Part shown: in pieces, positions 26,996-36,159 of the stretch
Numbering within the stretch: the stretch's first letter is position 1
Layout of the letters: each line of letters begins with the position of its first letter
From: a virus
IMG/VR virus record: IMGVR_UViG_3300047496_000106
Coordinates: 1 to 62,614 of that record
Strand: one strand, 5' to 3'
Length of the DNA stretch: 62,614 bases
Translations under genes and position numbers: made by a program
The notes under the pieces: generated by a model
Databases searched by the model: none
What the model saw: only the letters and a program-made list of their open reading frames with translations
Told to the model about the DNA's origin: nothing

Positions 26996-29292
26996 CCTCC
27001 TTTAACGCGCCTTTTGGCGATATCTCGATCGACGAGAGCAAGCCCAATCATATCTCCGGGCCGCCCATGGTCAGGCGGCTTATCGAGACCGCTCCTGGCT
27101 GGACCCCTGGCGACGGCGTGACGCAGTCCGAATACGCCGACAGGATCGTCTCGACGCGATCGGCGGAGATCACGCAGTTCATGCTGGGCCAGCGCCAGAA
27201 CTATCTCGCGGGCTCCGCCCCCGTCTATCGCGGGCACCTGGACTTGCCCCAATTGCGTGTCATGTATGACGCCGCGTTCGGCCAGGAAATCATCACGCTG
27301 ACAGTCGTGCCGGCCAACGTCATCAACAAGGGTCGCGAGCTGGCGACCTTTGGGTTCTTCGACATCGATGTGCCGTTCACGGGTTGGCCGATCGCGGGCT
27401 TCACGAATATAACGGACACCCAGTTTCCGAACGACTCCTATCTCTACGATCCGTTCTTCACGCCCACGGTGCCGACCGCCGACAACCCCGACATCCCCGC
27501 CATGGCGGACCCGGCGCAAGGCGGGACGGGCATCTTTAACGTCTTCCTTCATAGCGAGGGCGGCGCGGGCGCGGGCTACTATGACTTGGAATGGCTCGAC
27601 GCGAACGGCCCCAGCGGGTTCGTCACGGACCCCGACAAGGGCACATTCAACAAGAACGGGGTGCCGTCGAACTGGTGGACGGCGGGCGTGGGTGGCTCCG
27701 GCATCTGCGTGACCGCGCTCGACGGGCTGCAATACTGGGAGATCAAGATACTGAAGCTGCCCACCAATGTGCCCGACACGCAAACCTTTCACGCCAAGAA
27801 TGGCGATGACGATCAGCAGAGCTGGACCCAAACGCCGGAGGAATATCTGAGCGAGGGAACGATCATGGAGTTCTTCCCGCCGACGCTCAATACCTTCTTC
27901 AGCCCATGCATTGGGCTGGTCACGCAAGAGTATCTAGATCCTCGGTGGAAAAAGAACACCGTGGCCTATGGTGGCGTCATTGGACTTGATCCAGACCCCA
28001 AGCCCATGGCGCGCACGATCGGCATGACGCGGCTCAGCACGCTTGTCGGCCCCGTCGAGAGCGGCGACTATATCCCGGACAGCTACCGCGTCGACAAGCC
28101 ATTCAAGCTCAAGTTCGTGCCCATAGGGGGCGGCGCGCTGGGCGGGTCGTGGGAGGATGACACAATCCTCATGGACGACGATATCTTCCTGAACATCGGC
28201 CGTGGCCTCGCGCGGTCGCCCCAAGGCAAGCCACTCACGCAGTTTCCCGACCCTTATCCCTGGGGTTTGGAAAATATCGTGGTTCAAGGCACGACAATCA
28301 AGAACTTGAGTAGCGACGGCAGCACGGACGGGCAGTACATCTATTGCATGTGGGCGATAGGCCCCGGCACGGTCAACGGTCCCTTGAACATCGGGGATGT
28401 CTATAACACGAGGCCTTTCGCCGAGGATGGCGACAACACCGTGGTCTTGGGACCCTTCGATCAGAACGGACCCATGCAGAACGACGAGGTTATCCTGTTC
28501 CCCCTGACTCTGGGCGAGGCGTGCTTCGTGTGTTGCGGGCAGGTCGGCGGCCCTGTCTGGGGCAAGGAAGCGCAGTCTCCGGGCTGGATCACCAATGAAG
28601 TTGAGCTCATCAACAATGAAAGTGTCGCGCCTTTGTGGACGTGGCAGATCGACGCCGTTCAAAGCCACGACGCGTTCGGATTTCCCGTGACCGAGTATGT
28701 CGCCATCCAGACCGAGAACTCGTTCCTCACCTATCTCGATAAGAAAACAGGAGAGGTGTATCACCTCAACGGCGGGACCGTCATGTACCAGCCCGGTCAA
28801 AACAAGGTCAACAACTCGTTCGAAGAGCTTTTCGGCGATCTTGGGTACGGGTATTCCGACAACAAGACCACGACGTATTCGCCGATCTACAAGGGCCGGC
28901 TTGATTGCTTGCCAGTGAACGCGTCGCCCGCCGACGATAGCCCAATCAGCAATATCGGCCAGAACGGCGTGTGGTCCGGCATTGATCTCGGGCCGCTGGC
29001 CGTGGACGATGTCATCATGATGGCGACGGACACGCACTCGCGCAAGGTTTGGTACGGCAAGAACGGCAGGTGGCACGATCAAGACGGACCAAGCAAGAAG
29101 CAGCCCGGCGACAAGAATTTTCCTTGCGCCATGCTGATGGACGGCGACCACTCGGTCAAGTATTATCCCGCCGCGTCGTTCCGGCTTGGGCCGACGCACA
29201 TGCGGATGTATTTCGGCGTCGTGCAGAAGTATCAGCCGCCACCGGGGTTCTCGTCTTACGGTGTCCTCAAGATCGATTTGCCGGAGGGGTGA
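26992..29292 (+). CDS. Large tail protein with C-terminal SPRY-like domain
   Basis: This 766-residue protein has a GTG start in a GTGA overlap. It is acidic and aromatic-rich, with many Gly, Pro and Asp, as in tail fibre or baseplate-type proteins. Residues from about 590 on contain IGQNGVWSGIDLGPLAVDDV, MATDTHSRKVWYGKNGRWHD and YYPAASFRLGP. This is the SPRY/B30.2 signature: a D-V-I strand, K-V-W-Y-G-K-N-G-x-W, then YPAAS. SPRY domains bind proteins or glycans, so host-surface binding is plausible. The N-terminal two-thirds is not recognised. Confidence 0.65.
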   Translation: MTSFNAPFGDISIDESKPNHISGPPMVRRLIETAPGWTPGDGVTQSEYADRIVSTRSAEITQFMLGQRQNYLAGSAPVYRGHLDLPQLRVMYDAAFGQEIITLTVVPANVINKGRELATFGFFDIDVPFTGWPIAGFTNITDTQFPNDSYLYDPFFTPTVPTADNPDIPAMADPAQGGTGIFNVFLHSEGGAGAGYYDLEWLDANGPSGFVTDPDKGTFNKNGVPSNWWTAGVGGSGICVTALDGLQYWEIKILKLPTNVPDTQTFHAKNGDDDQQSWTQTPEEYLSEGTIMEFFPPTLNTFFSPCIGLVTQEYLDPRWKKNTVAYGGVIGLDPDPKPMARTIGMTRLSTLVGPVESGDYIPDSYRVDKPFKLKFVPIGGGALGGSWEDDTILMDDDIFLNIGRGLARSPQGKPLTQFPDPYPWGLENIVVQGTTIKNLSSDGSTDGQYIYCMWAIGPGTVNGPLNIGDVYNTRPFAEDGDNTVVLGPFDQNGPMQNDEVILFPLTLGEACFVCCGQVGGPVWGKEAQSPGWITNEVELINNESVAPLWTWQIDAVQSHDAFGFPVTEYVAIQTENSFLTYLDKKTGEVYHLNGGTVMYQPGQNKVNNSFEELFGDLGYGYSDNKTTTYSPIYKGRLDCLPVNASPADDSPISNIGQNGVWSGIDLGPLAVDDVIMMATDTHSRKVWYGKNGRWHDQDGPSKKQPGDKNFPCAMLMDGDHSVKYYPAASFRLGPTHMRMYFGVVQKYQPPPGFSSYGVLKIDLPEG

Positions 29293-29295
29293 TCC

Positions 29296-31308
29296 ATGCC
29301 TATTATTTCGGGAGCCGGCGTCGCCCAGGGGATGGCTGGCGTAAGCGGCCTTGGCTCGTCCGGCGGCACGCAGCCCAGCAATACAGGCGGGGGCGGCAGC
29401 TCGCCCAATGGGCAGTCGTCGCAGGCGGCGTTGATGTTGCCGTCGTCCCAGAACAAAAGCCCGCAACAAACAGGCATGATCCCACAATGGGGCGACGCCA
29501 TCAATATGTTCTCGTGCGCCCAAGCTTTGGTTGATTACGCCGGCACGATGATCTCAGCCTTGAGCGCGGAAGCGCAGGGCATCGTTCCTCCCTCGATCAT
29601 TCCGAACTTCCCCATCGCGGGCACGCCGCCCACGCCGATCACGGTCCAGCCGCCGACGCTGATCGATGTCGCGTGGACGACGCCCAACCAGCCCGCGCCC
29701 TTCTCGGGGACGCTCTCGCTCGGCAACGCGCTCCCCGGTCCGCTCCAGGCCCAGCCGCCGGTTCTTGACTTCGGCGCGGCCCCCGCCGCGTTCAGCGGCG
29801 CGATCCCCACGCCGCCGACGCTCGACCTCAATTTCACCTACCCCACGGTGAACATACAGTTGCCGAACCCGCCTTCATTGATGTCGCTGGACACCGTCCA
29901 GTTCAAGCCCTTGGACATTCCCACCTTCGATGTCCTGGTGCCGACATTGACGATCGCGACGCCGAATATCATCCCCTACGTGGAGGGGGCCGGCTACGCA
30001 TCTGGGCTTCTGACCGATCTTCAGAGTAGCCTTGATCTCGCGATCCAAACAGGGGCGTTCACGACGCTCACGACGCAAGCGCAGCAAGCGTTGTTCGACG
30101 CCGGTCGCGAGCGCGAGTATCGCCAGCAAGCCGACGCGCTTTTGGAGTTGGAGCGCATGGAAACGCTGGGCTACGCGTTTCCGCCCGGCGTGTTCATCGA
30201 CGCGCGCGTCAAGCTTCAGACAGAGACGGCCAACACCATTTCCGGCTTATCGCGCGACATCATGTATAAGCAGGCCGATATCCAGCTCCAGAACATCATT
30301 TCGGCGCGCGCGCAGGCCGTTGAGCTGGAAGGCAAGCTGATCGACTACGCCAATCAAGTGAACCAGCGCGCGTTGGAGGCGGCGAAGTATGTCACCGACG
30401 CGGCGGTGTCGATCTACAACGCGCAAGTGCAAGCCTACGCGGCGCGGCTGGAGGGCTACAAGACGCAAGCCCTGGTTTACGACACCCAGCTCAAGGGCAT
30501 CCAGGCCTACGTGGATGAGCTGAACGCCCAGATCGCCTTCGAGAAGACCAAGGCCGACATCAACACGGCCTTGGTCGAGCAGTACAAGGTCGAAGTCGAC
30601 GCCGCGCTGGCCAACCTCGAAATCTACAAGGTCGAAGCCCAGATCATTCAGATCCAGGCGGAGGTGGAGAAGATCAAGGTTGATGCGTTCGGGGCGCAAA
30701 TTCAGGCTTACGTCGGGACCGTCAACGCCTATACCGCCCAGATCGAGGGCTACAAGGCGCGGGTCGAGACCCAGGGCGTGATCGAGAACGTCTACAAGAC
30801 CCAGGTCGACGCCTACGCGGCGGAGGTTCAAGCCGGCGTCGCCGAGATCGGCGCGACGGTGGAGGCGTACAAGGCCAACATCCAGGCCTACGAGGCACAG
30901 CTCGAAGGCTACAAGGCGGCGCTTCAGGCCATGGTCGAGCAGGCTCGCTCGGCGAGCGAGTACAATCAATCACAAGTCGCGGAGTACACGGGTCAGGTCC
31001 AGGCGTCGAGCGCGCTCAACCAAGCCGTGACCCAGCAGTGGGAAGCGATCCTCAACGAGCAGGAAAAGATCGCGGAGGTAGCGGTCAAGGCGGCGGAAGC
31101 CAACGGCCAGCTCTACATCGCGGCGAAACAACTCTCGATGGACGCGTCCAAGGTTGGAGCGCAGGTGGCGGCGCAGCTTGGCGCGGCGGCCCTGAACGCG
31201 ATACACTGGTCGAACAGTTCGACGTGGAACATCTCCAGCAGCGTCAGCCTGTCGGCGAGCAACGTCAGTTCGAACAGCGACGATCATATCTTCACGCAAA
31301 GCGAGTAA
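29296..31308 (+). CDS. Long coiled-coil tail protein
   Basis: This 670-residue protein has residues 1-235 rich in Pro, Gly and Thr. From about 260 to 620 it is one uninterrupted alpha-helical region with repeating units of type Y-K-x-x-V-x-A-Y-x-A-x-V-E-G-Y-K (for example QAYAARLEGYKTQ, NAYTAQIEGYKARVE, QAYEAQLEGYKAALQ). The spacing suggests a long coiled coil. A Ser/Asn-rich end follows. This suits a tail fibre shaft or an internal rod. The function is structural by inference. Confidence 0.65.
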   Translation: MPIISGAGVAQGMAGVSGLGSSGGTQPSNTGGGGSSPNGQSSQAALMLPSSQNKSPQQTGMIPQWGDAINMFSCAQALVDYAGTMISALSAEAQGIVPPSIIPNFPIAGTPPTPITVQPPTLIDVAWTTPNQPAPFSGTLSLGNALPGPLQAQPPVLDFGAAPAAFSGAIPTPPTLDLNFTYPTVNIQLPNPPSLMSLDTVQFKPLDIPTFDVLVPTLTIATPNIIPYVEGAGYASGLLTDLQSSLDLAIQTGAFTTLTTQAQQALFDAGREREYRQQADALLELERMETLGYAFPPGVFIDARVKLQTETANTISGLSRDIMYKQADIQLQNIISARAQAVELEGKLIDYANQVNQRALEAAKYVTDAAVSIYNAQVQAYAARLEGYKTQALVYDTQLKGIQAYVDELNAQIAFEKTKADINTALVEQYKVEVDAALANLEIYKVEAQIIQIQAEVEKIKVDAFGAQIQAYVGTVNAYTAQIEGYKARVETQGVIENVYKTQVDAYAAEVQAGVAEIGATVEAYKANIQAYEAQLEGYKAALQAMVEQARSASEYNQSQVAEYTGQVQASSALNQAVTQQWEAILNEQEKIAEVAVKAAEANGQLYIAAKQLSMDASKVGAQVAAQLGAAALNAIHWSNSSTWNISSSVSLSASNVSSNSDDHIFTQSE

Positions 31309-31318
31309 GGAGGCCGTC

Positions 31319-32242
31319 ATGGCCGGAGCGCCCCCAGGGTTTTCAGAGCGGATCGACCGCAAATACGACATCCTCCAGCAGCAAGCCGACGCGCAGACCG
31401 GGCTGGAGAACGCCCAGGCGAGCGTGCTCCCTGGCGACGCCGCCGCGCGGCAAGCGCTTCAGCGCGCGCAGGCTTTCCAAACCAACCAGACGGCGCAGCA
31501 GGTCGCGCCGCTCGCCCAGGCGCAGCTCCAGCAAACTCAAGCGGGGATTGGCGAGACAGGCGCTCGCGCCGGCTACTACGGAGCCTTGGGCCGAGCGACG
31601 CTCGACCCTTTGAGCGCGCCCTCGGCGCTGGAGCTGCATAGTTTCGCGACGCAGTACGGCTACCCCTCGGGCCGGCTTAACGTGCAGCCAGGGGCGAACG
31701 GCGGCCTAACTGGGACCCAGGGCGGAGAAGCGGCTGGCGGTCTCGCCCCTGGCGCGTTCAGCGCCGACAACAAACTCCACCTGGACGGTGGCGAGCCGGG
31801 CTACAGCAAGGGCACGGCCAAGGTGCCGGGCAAGCCCAACGGCAACAAAGACACCGTCAAGGCGAAGCTCGCGCCGGGCGAGGCGGTCTTGAACAAGGGC
31901 GCGGCCGAGCACATGGGCCGTGGGCTCATCGGCGTGCTCAACGCGATCGGCCAGCACAAGATGGAGACCCAAGGCGAGCCGGGGACGACCGGTTCGAGCT
32001 TCCCGCAGCCCAACGCGGGCGTCCAGCCCATGGGCAGCGCCAATCAGGCCCAGGCCTTCGCCAAGGGCACGCCGAAGGTGGGGAAGGGGAAATCAGCCCC
32101 GAACCCGGCGATGCCGCCAGCGGGGCTCCAGGCCATCATGGCGATGATGCAGAATGGGGGCGGGATGCCGGGAGCGATGCCGATGAGCACGCCGGGCGCG
32201 GCTCGGACGGGCGGCTCGATGGCGCGCAAGGGGATGCCCTAA
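31319..32242 (+). CDS. Virion-associated protein
   Basis: This 307-residue protein has RBS AAGGAGG. The N-terminal third is a Gln/Ala-rich helix. The centre holds GNKDTVKAKLAPGEAVLNKG and AAEHMGRGLIGVLNAIG; D-T-V-x-A-x-L-x-P-G-E-x-V-L-N is a motif I know from phage virion proteins. The C terminus is Gly/Met/Pro-rich and disordered, ending ARKGMP. It is the last gene of the rightward unit and precedes a convergent terminator. Confidence 0.6.
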   Translation: MAGAPPGFSERIDRKYDILQQQADAQTGLENAQASVLPGDAAARQALQRAQAFQTNQTAQQVAPLAQAQLQQTQAGIGETGARAGYYGALGRATLDPLSAPSALELHSFATQYGYPSGRLNVQPGANGGLTGTQGGEAAGGLAPGAFSADNKLHLDGGEPGYSKGTAKVPGKPNGNKDTVKAKLAPGEAVLNKGAAEHMGRGLIGVLNAIGQHKMETQGEPGTTGSSFPQPNAGVQPMGSANQAQAFAKGTPKVGKGKSAPNPAMPPAGLQAIMAMMQNGGGMPGAMPMSTPGAARTGGSMARKGMP

Positions 32243-32244
32243 AC

Positions 32245-32275
32245 GAAAAAACCCCGGCTTGGTGAGAGCCGGGGG
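32245..32275 (-). terminator. Intrinsic terminator between convergent units
   Basis: CCCCGGCT (32252-32259) and AGCCGGGG (32267-32274) form an 8-bp stem with a 7-base loop. On the minus strand it is followed by a T run (A run at 32246-32251 on +). It ends the leftward early unit; the hairpin may also slow rightward transcription from the tail genes, which end at 32242. Confidence 0.85.
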
Positions 32276-32311
32276 TCGAGAAAGTCTGTGGTGGACTAGA
32301 CCAAGGCGTGC

Positions 32312-32698
32312 TTAGCCCGACGGCCCGGAGCTGTCAACCTCGCGCCAGGAATGGATGTTGGCGGGGTTGAATGTCCTGGGCGCGTTCTTGCCAATGTCGT
32401 GCGCCTCGATGAGATAGAACACGCCGGGGTAATAGATCGACTTCGGCAGGTAGACCATATGAGGGTCGAGAATGCGCCTGACGCCGCGCTTGCCCTTGTG
32501 GTTCGTGTAGTCAATCTCGATTAAGATCATGGATGTTACCTCTTTTCTTGTCACGATATGTCCCGCGCCCCAGCACTCGTCGCAACGTTTTCGCGTATAC
32601 CCGCGCATGGTGCCGCATCTGCCCGCGCGTTCGCGCGTGCCTTTCAACCGTCCGGTGCCCTCGCAAGTAGCACAGAAAACGCGAACCCATGCTTTCAT
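32312..32698 (-). CDS. Small protein with DnaJ-type zinc motif
   Basis: This 128-residue protein starts at ATG 32698, sharing ATGA with the stop of the primase-helicase gene. Residues 9-48 contain two CxxCxGxG-like pairs: CATCEGTG and CDECWGAG, as in DnaJ zinc fingers. The C-terminal 72 residues (from MILIEIDY) form a separate domain that could also be made alone from ATG 32530, preceded by AGAGGT. Zinc binding is likely; the target is unknown. Confidence 0.65.
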   Translation of the reverse strand: MKAWVRVFCATCEGTGRLKGTRERAGRCGTMRGYTRKRCDECWGAGHIVTRKEVTSMILIEIDYTNHKGKRGVRRILDPHMVYLPKSIYYPGVFYLIEAHDIGKNAPRTFNPANIHSWREVDSSGPSG

Positions 32699-35694
32699 GG
32701 ATGTTGCTTCCCTCCAAAGGCGCGCGCCTGGATGTTGGGCTTGAGCGCCACGACGTTCGATCCCGGCGCGGGCGCGGCGACGCCTGGGACGATCCCCGAC
32801 AGCTCGGGATGATCCATATTGACGGCGAGGCAGACGGTGCGCCCCTTGGCGTGCTCGGTGCCCTGGCCCAGGATGCGCTTCACGTCCTGGTGGCCGAACA
32901 CGGCCTTGGCTTGAAGCTCGCGGATGACCATGCCGGCGCTGCGTCCGTGCCGCGAGCAATAGTCCCTGAACACGTCCTTGCGTATCCACATAAAGCGCCG
33001 ATGCAGGTCGTAATGCGCCTTCATCTCGCCGCGCGGAAGCTGGATGATGTCGGGCATCGGATCGCCGGGCTCCTGGCGCGTCTTCATCATGTCTCCGTTG
33101 GCGAACTCCATGAAGTTGGTCAAGACGGTGATGGGATCGATCGCGTTGCTCTCGTCCACGACCACGCCGCGCATGAGCGGAACCTGCTCGTGCTCCAGAA
33201 AGTCCATGACGGGCTTCATGGCGAATGGCAGGATGCCGAGCTGGATCGCCAGCTCCAGCGCCACCAGGGCGACGGTGATGACCGCGCTGTAGAAGCGCTC
33301 GCTGCTCTCGAATGAGAACTTGCGGTCGACGATCTTCTGCACCGCGATCAGCCGCGCCTGGACGCGGTCCAGGTTGGGCACGACATGGAGCATCATCGCC
33401 TCGCCGATATGCCCATGGTTCAGCTCCAGCGCGCGCAGGAACTCGTCGGCTCGATGCTTGTTCTTGCGGTCGGCCTTGGGGAAATGCATCTCGAACACGC
33501 GCATGGCCGTGGCGACGCCAGCCGTGTTGGCATTGTTGATGATGCTGTGCAAGCTGCTGTTCGCCGACGTGGCCATGATGAGGCCCTTGTCCTCCGAGCG
33601 GATGGGTTGCGGCGAGCCGTCGGCGCGGTTGCGCATGCGGTCGGGCACCGGCTGCGAAATGCTGAGCGCGGTGTTCTGGGCGACCTCGGTCGGCCATCGC
33701 GTGATCTCGTCGACTGGGAACGGATAGTTGGCAAGCGTGACCATTCTCGTGATCGTGCTGACGACGGTGGCGGAGTTGTCGGTGCCGGACAAGGGATATT
33801 GGGTCGGGCTCCCCCAGAACGACGCGCCGGTGAACAGCGCGGTCGACTTCGACGAGCCCGTCTCGCCGCTGGCGTTGACGATCGCGCCATGGATGTTCAG
33901 AAGCGGCAGTAGCGGCGAGCCCAGCATGGTCAGCATTAGGAATTGATGCTTGATGTATTCCGGTTCGTTGTAGAACGACATCAGTTCGATCTGCTTGTCC
34001 AGCGTGCCGCGCTGCGTGAGGTAGCGCTTCACGTCGCTCGCGATCTGGGAGAGCTGCGTGGGCTTGGTTGTTCCGTCGGCGTTGATGACGATCCTTGGCG
34101 TCACGAACTTAGAGCGGTGCTCGGTCCAGCCCAAGTGATCGTGCTGGCGCTGGCTATCCTGGGCCTTCTGAAGTTCACGGATGTACGCAACCATGTAGTT
34201 CCTCACATGACCTATCTGGGAAGGCGTGACCATGACGCCTTCGTCCATGAGTTGAAGCTGGAGTTGGCGGTCGTCTCCAAGCGAGGCCGTGGAGACGGAT
34301 ATTTGGCGCTGACCCACGCGTGGGAGCGTAATGATCCAAGCGGAGCGCGATCGTTCCAACTCGGTCTTTGTCGAGAGTTCAACCGGAAACATGTCATATG
34401 GTAGCACGATAATCTCATCTGGCTCTCCCTTGGCTTTCGCGAGTTCCATCATGATCCCCGCCTTGACCCGCGAGAACGGATACGGCGGCGCTGGGATCAT
34501 GGTCGGTTGTTGCGCTGGCGGTGGGTCGACCTCCGGCTCGGGCGCTAGCATCATGGCGGGAGGCGGCGCGGGCGCGAGACGCTTCAGGGCGCGGGCGATC
34601 GAGAATGGGCTGTTACCCTTGGACTTGACTGGGCACGTCGCGCAGATGTCGTTGCCGCACTTCTGATCGAGGGTCGAGCAGAGCGGCGGTCCATCGGCGT
34701 TGCGCATGTACTGGCGCACCTTCTCCGTCGTGCCGTCGGGGTCGTAGTCCTTGTGACCGCTTGAGAGATGCTGATACCATTCCTGCCCATCGGCGGCATG
34801 GTAGATCGCGCCGAGCGCGTTGAACCAGTAGGGCTCCAGCACGTTGCCCAGCACCGACGCGAAGTAGGCGATCTGCCCGCACGCCGTGATGAGGTCCATG
34901 ACGGTCACTGGCTCGCCTTGGAACTTGACGCCACCCTGGTCGCCAAGGCCTTTGGCGACCGCCTTGACGCGCAGGGGTGTCTTGTCGATGACTTCATCGC
35001 GCCCGACGAGCCGGTCGATCTGATCGACCAAGTCCTGGTTGGGCGTGATCGCGCCGTGGCTCAGAAGCTTGACGGGCGTTCGGTTGGGCTTTCGCTTGTA
35101 GTTATACGTGTTGAGGACACGGAGCACGCTGGATTGATCCATGGTCCTGGCAGGGTCGGCCCTAAGACCCTCGCGCCGAACAACATGGTTGAACTTGGTG
35201 GCGAGAAACTTCCAGTCGGCGGAAGGTATCGCCTCCTCCATGATCCAGTAGACGTGCGCTCCGGAACCGGATGACACGACCATGGGCTGGGGTAATCCAG
35301 TGCGTAGGAGAAATCGGTCAAGCTCGGTGAGCGCGGTGTCGCGATCGGGATAGCGAGGTGTTTTATCATCAGTCTCTCCCACGTCAAGATCAAGGAACAA
35401 ACACTTGCACTCGGACATGTTGTCCTGCGTGCGAACCTCGAACGCGCCGGCCTTCTCGGTCTTGAAATTCTTCTTGGCCTCGTTCCACACGCGGGGCAGC
35501 TTCAGCGTGTGGACGGCGAAGAATACATTCTCTTGGTTCTTGCGACGATTGACGATCGCCAGCGCGGCGTCAATGGTCTTGGCGGTCTCATGGATGTAGA
35601 CCGGCTTGGCGCGGCCGGGAGGAACCCAAGGCACCGCGATGCAGTAAATGCCCGTCGCTGGCCAGACGGTTTCGAGGAAGGCCTTGGTGTCCAT
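32695..35694 (-). CDS. Primase-helicase (AEP-type primase with DUF927-like helicase domain)
   Basis: This 999-residue protein has an N-terminal archaeo-eukaryotic primase-like domain with acidic pair LFLDLD (Asp102, Asp104) and SSGSGAHVYW (His147 at the second catalytic motif). A Cys cluster follows (CSTLDQKCGNDICATC), a probable zinc site. After a Pro-rich linker the C-terminal helicase-like ATPase has Walker A GETGSSKST at 610-618, then GSPTQYPLSGTDNSATVVS and PFPVDEITRWPT, as in DUF927 proteins. It would prime and unwind DNA at the fork. It overlaps the downstream zinc-motif gene by 4 bases. Confidence 0.85.
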   Translation of the reverse strand: MDTKAFLETVWPATGIYCIAVPWVPPGRAKPVYIHETAKTIDAALAIVNRRKNQENVFFAVHTLKLPRVWNEAKKNFKTEKAGAFEVRTQDNMSECKCLFLDLDVGETDDKTPRYPDRDTALTELDRFLLRTGLPQPMVVSSGSGAHVYWIMEEAIPSADWKFLATKFNHVVRREGLRADPARTMDQSSVLRVLNTYNYKRKPNRTPVKLLSHGAITPNQDLVDQIDRLVGRDEVIDKTPLRVKAVAKGLGDQGGVKFQGEPVTVMDLITACGQIAYFASVLGNVLEPYWFNALGAIYHAADGQEWYQHLSSGHKDYDPDGTTEKVRQYMRNADGPPLCSTLDQKCGNDICATCPVKSKGNSPFSIARALKRLAPAPPPAMMLAPEPEVDPPPAQQPTMIPAPPYPFSRVKAGIMMELAKAKGEPDEIIVLPYDMFPVELSTKTELERSRSAWIITLPRVGQRQISVSTASLGDDRQLQLQLMDEGVMVTPSQIGHVRNYMVAYIRELQKAQDSQRQHDHLGWTEHRSKFVTPRIVINADGTTKPTQLSQIASDVKRYLTQRGTLDKQIELMSFYNEPEYIKHQFLMLTMLGSPLLPLLNIHGAIVNASGETGSSKSTALFTGASFWGSPTQYPLSGTDNSATVVSTITRMVTLANYPFPVDEITRWPTEVAQNTALSISQPVPDRMRNRADGSPQPIRSEDKGLIMATSANSSLHSIINNANTAGVATAMRVFEMHFPKADRKNKHRADEFLRALELNHGHIGEAMMLHVVPNLDRVQARLIAVQKIVDRKFSFESSERFYSAVITVALVALELAIQLGILPFAMKPVMDFLEHEQVPLMRGVVVDESNAIDPITVLTNFMEFANGDMMKTRQEPGDPMPDIIQLPRGEMKAHYDLHRRFMWIRKDVFRDYCSRHGRSAGMVIRELQAKAVFGHQDVKRILGQGTEHAKGRTVCLAVNMDHPELSGIVPGVAAPAPGSNVVALKPNIQARAFGGKQHP

Positions 35695-35695
35695 G

Positions 35696-36070
35696 CTACG
35701 TCACCGGAGTTTCAAGCGCCATCAATACAGTCGCCATGCCTTTGGACTTGTCGCGGTTGTCGATCAGGTTGTTCGTGTATTGCGCGTCCAGTAGGATCGC
35801 GCAGCACGCGCGGATATGGGCGAGATGCGAAACTTTACTTTCGGGATCGTCCTCGATCCCATCCTCCCATTGCTGAATATGGCGGTATATGGCATCAATA
35901 TATGTGTTGGCTTCAATCGGGTCTTTGCGCCAGTTGAAGCGACCGTACTTGGCCGCTCCAAGCATCATAACCTTTGCTTCGAGAATACGCGCCAGCGGCG
36001 GCACGAACGAGAGGCATACTTTCGCGATGCCGTATTTTTCTTTTGGGTTGGGCGAGGCGTCCTTGACCAT
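35696..36070 (-). CDS. dATP/dGTP diphosphohydrolase-like protein (MazG-like fold)
   Basis: This 124-residue protein contains MMLGAAKYGRFNWRKDPI, then DAIYRHIQQWEDGIEDDPES and HLAHIRACCAILLDAQ. The pattern GAxKYGxxNW, RHxxxWxxGExxDxExxxxHL is that of the phage dATP/dGTP diphosphohydrolase N-terminal family (DUF5664-like). The Glu/Asp residues of WEDGIEDDPE would bind metal. A likely role is shaping dNTP pools. It lies one base upstream of the primase-helicase gene. Confidence 0.65.
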   Translation of the reverse strand: MVKDASPNPKEKYGIAKVCLSFVPPLARILEAKVMMLGAAKYGRFNWRKDPIEANTYIDAIYRHIQQWEDGIEDDPESKVSHLAHIRACCAILLDAQYTNNLIDNRDKSKGMATVLMALETPVT

Positions 36071-36097
36071 GACTTTGACCGACCCTTAAAATACAAA

Positions 36098-36119
36098 GGG
36101 CCGCCGAGATTGGCGGCCC
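36098..36119 (-). terminator. Intrinsic terminator-like hairpin
   Basis: GGGCCGCC (36098-36105), a 6-base loop and GGCGGCCC (36112-36119) make a perfect 8-bp stem. On the minus strand it is followed by TTTGTATTTT. It lies between the putative ssDNA-binding protein gene and the dNTP hydrolase gene and may partly terminate leftward transcription. Confidence 0.7.
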
Positions 36120-36159
36120 CAGGTTATCGCGCTTCGGAACCGAGGCGACAAGTCCGGCG

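Noticed and set aside
27934-29523. Minus-strand open frame of 529 codons in the tail region
   Set aside because: Antisense shadow of the SPRY-containing tail protein; no support.
32312-33697. Reading of one 461-codon minus-strand gene
   Set aside because: Its first 330 codons are antisense-like filler within the primase-helicase gene in another frame; only the part from ATG 32698 is supported.
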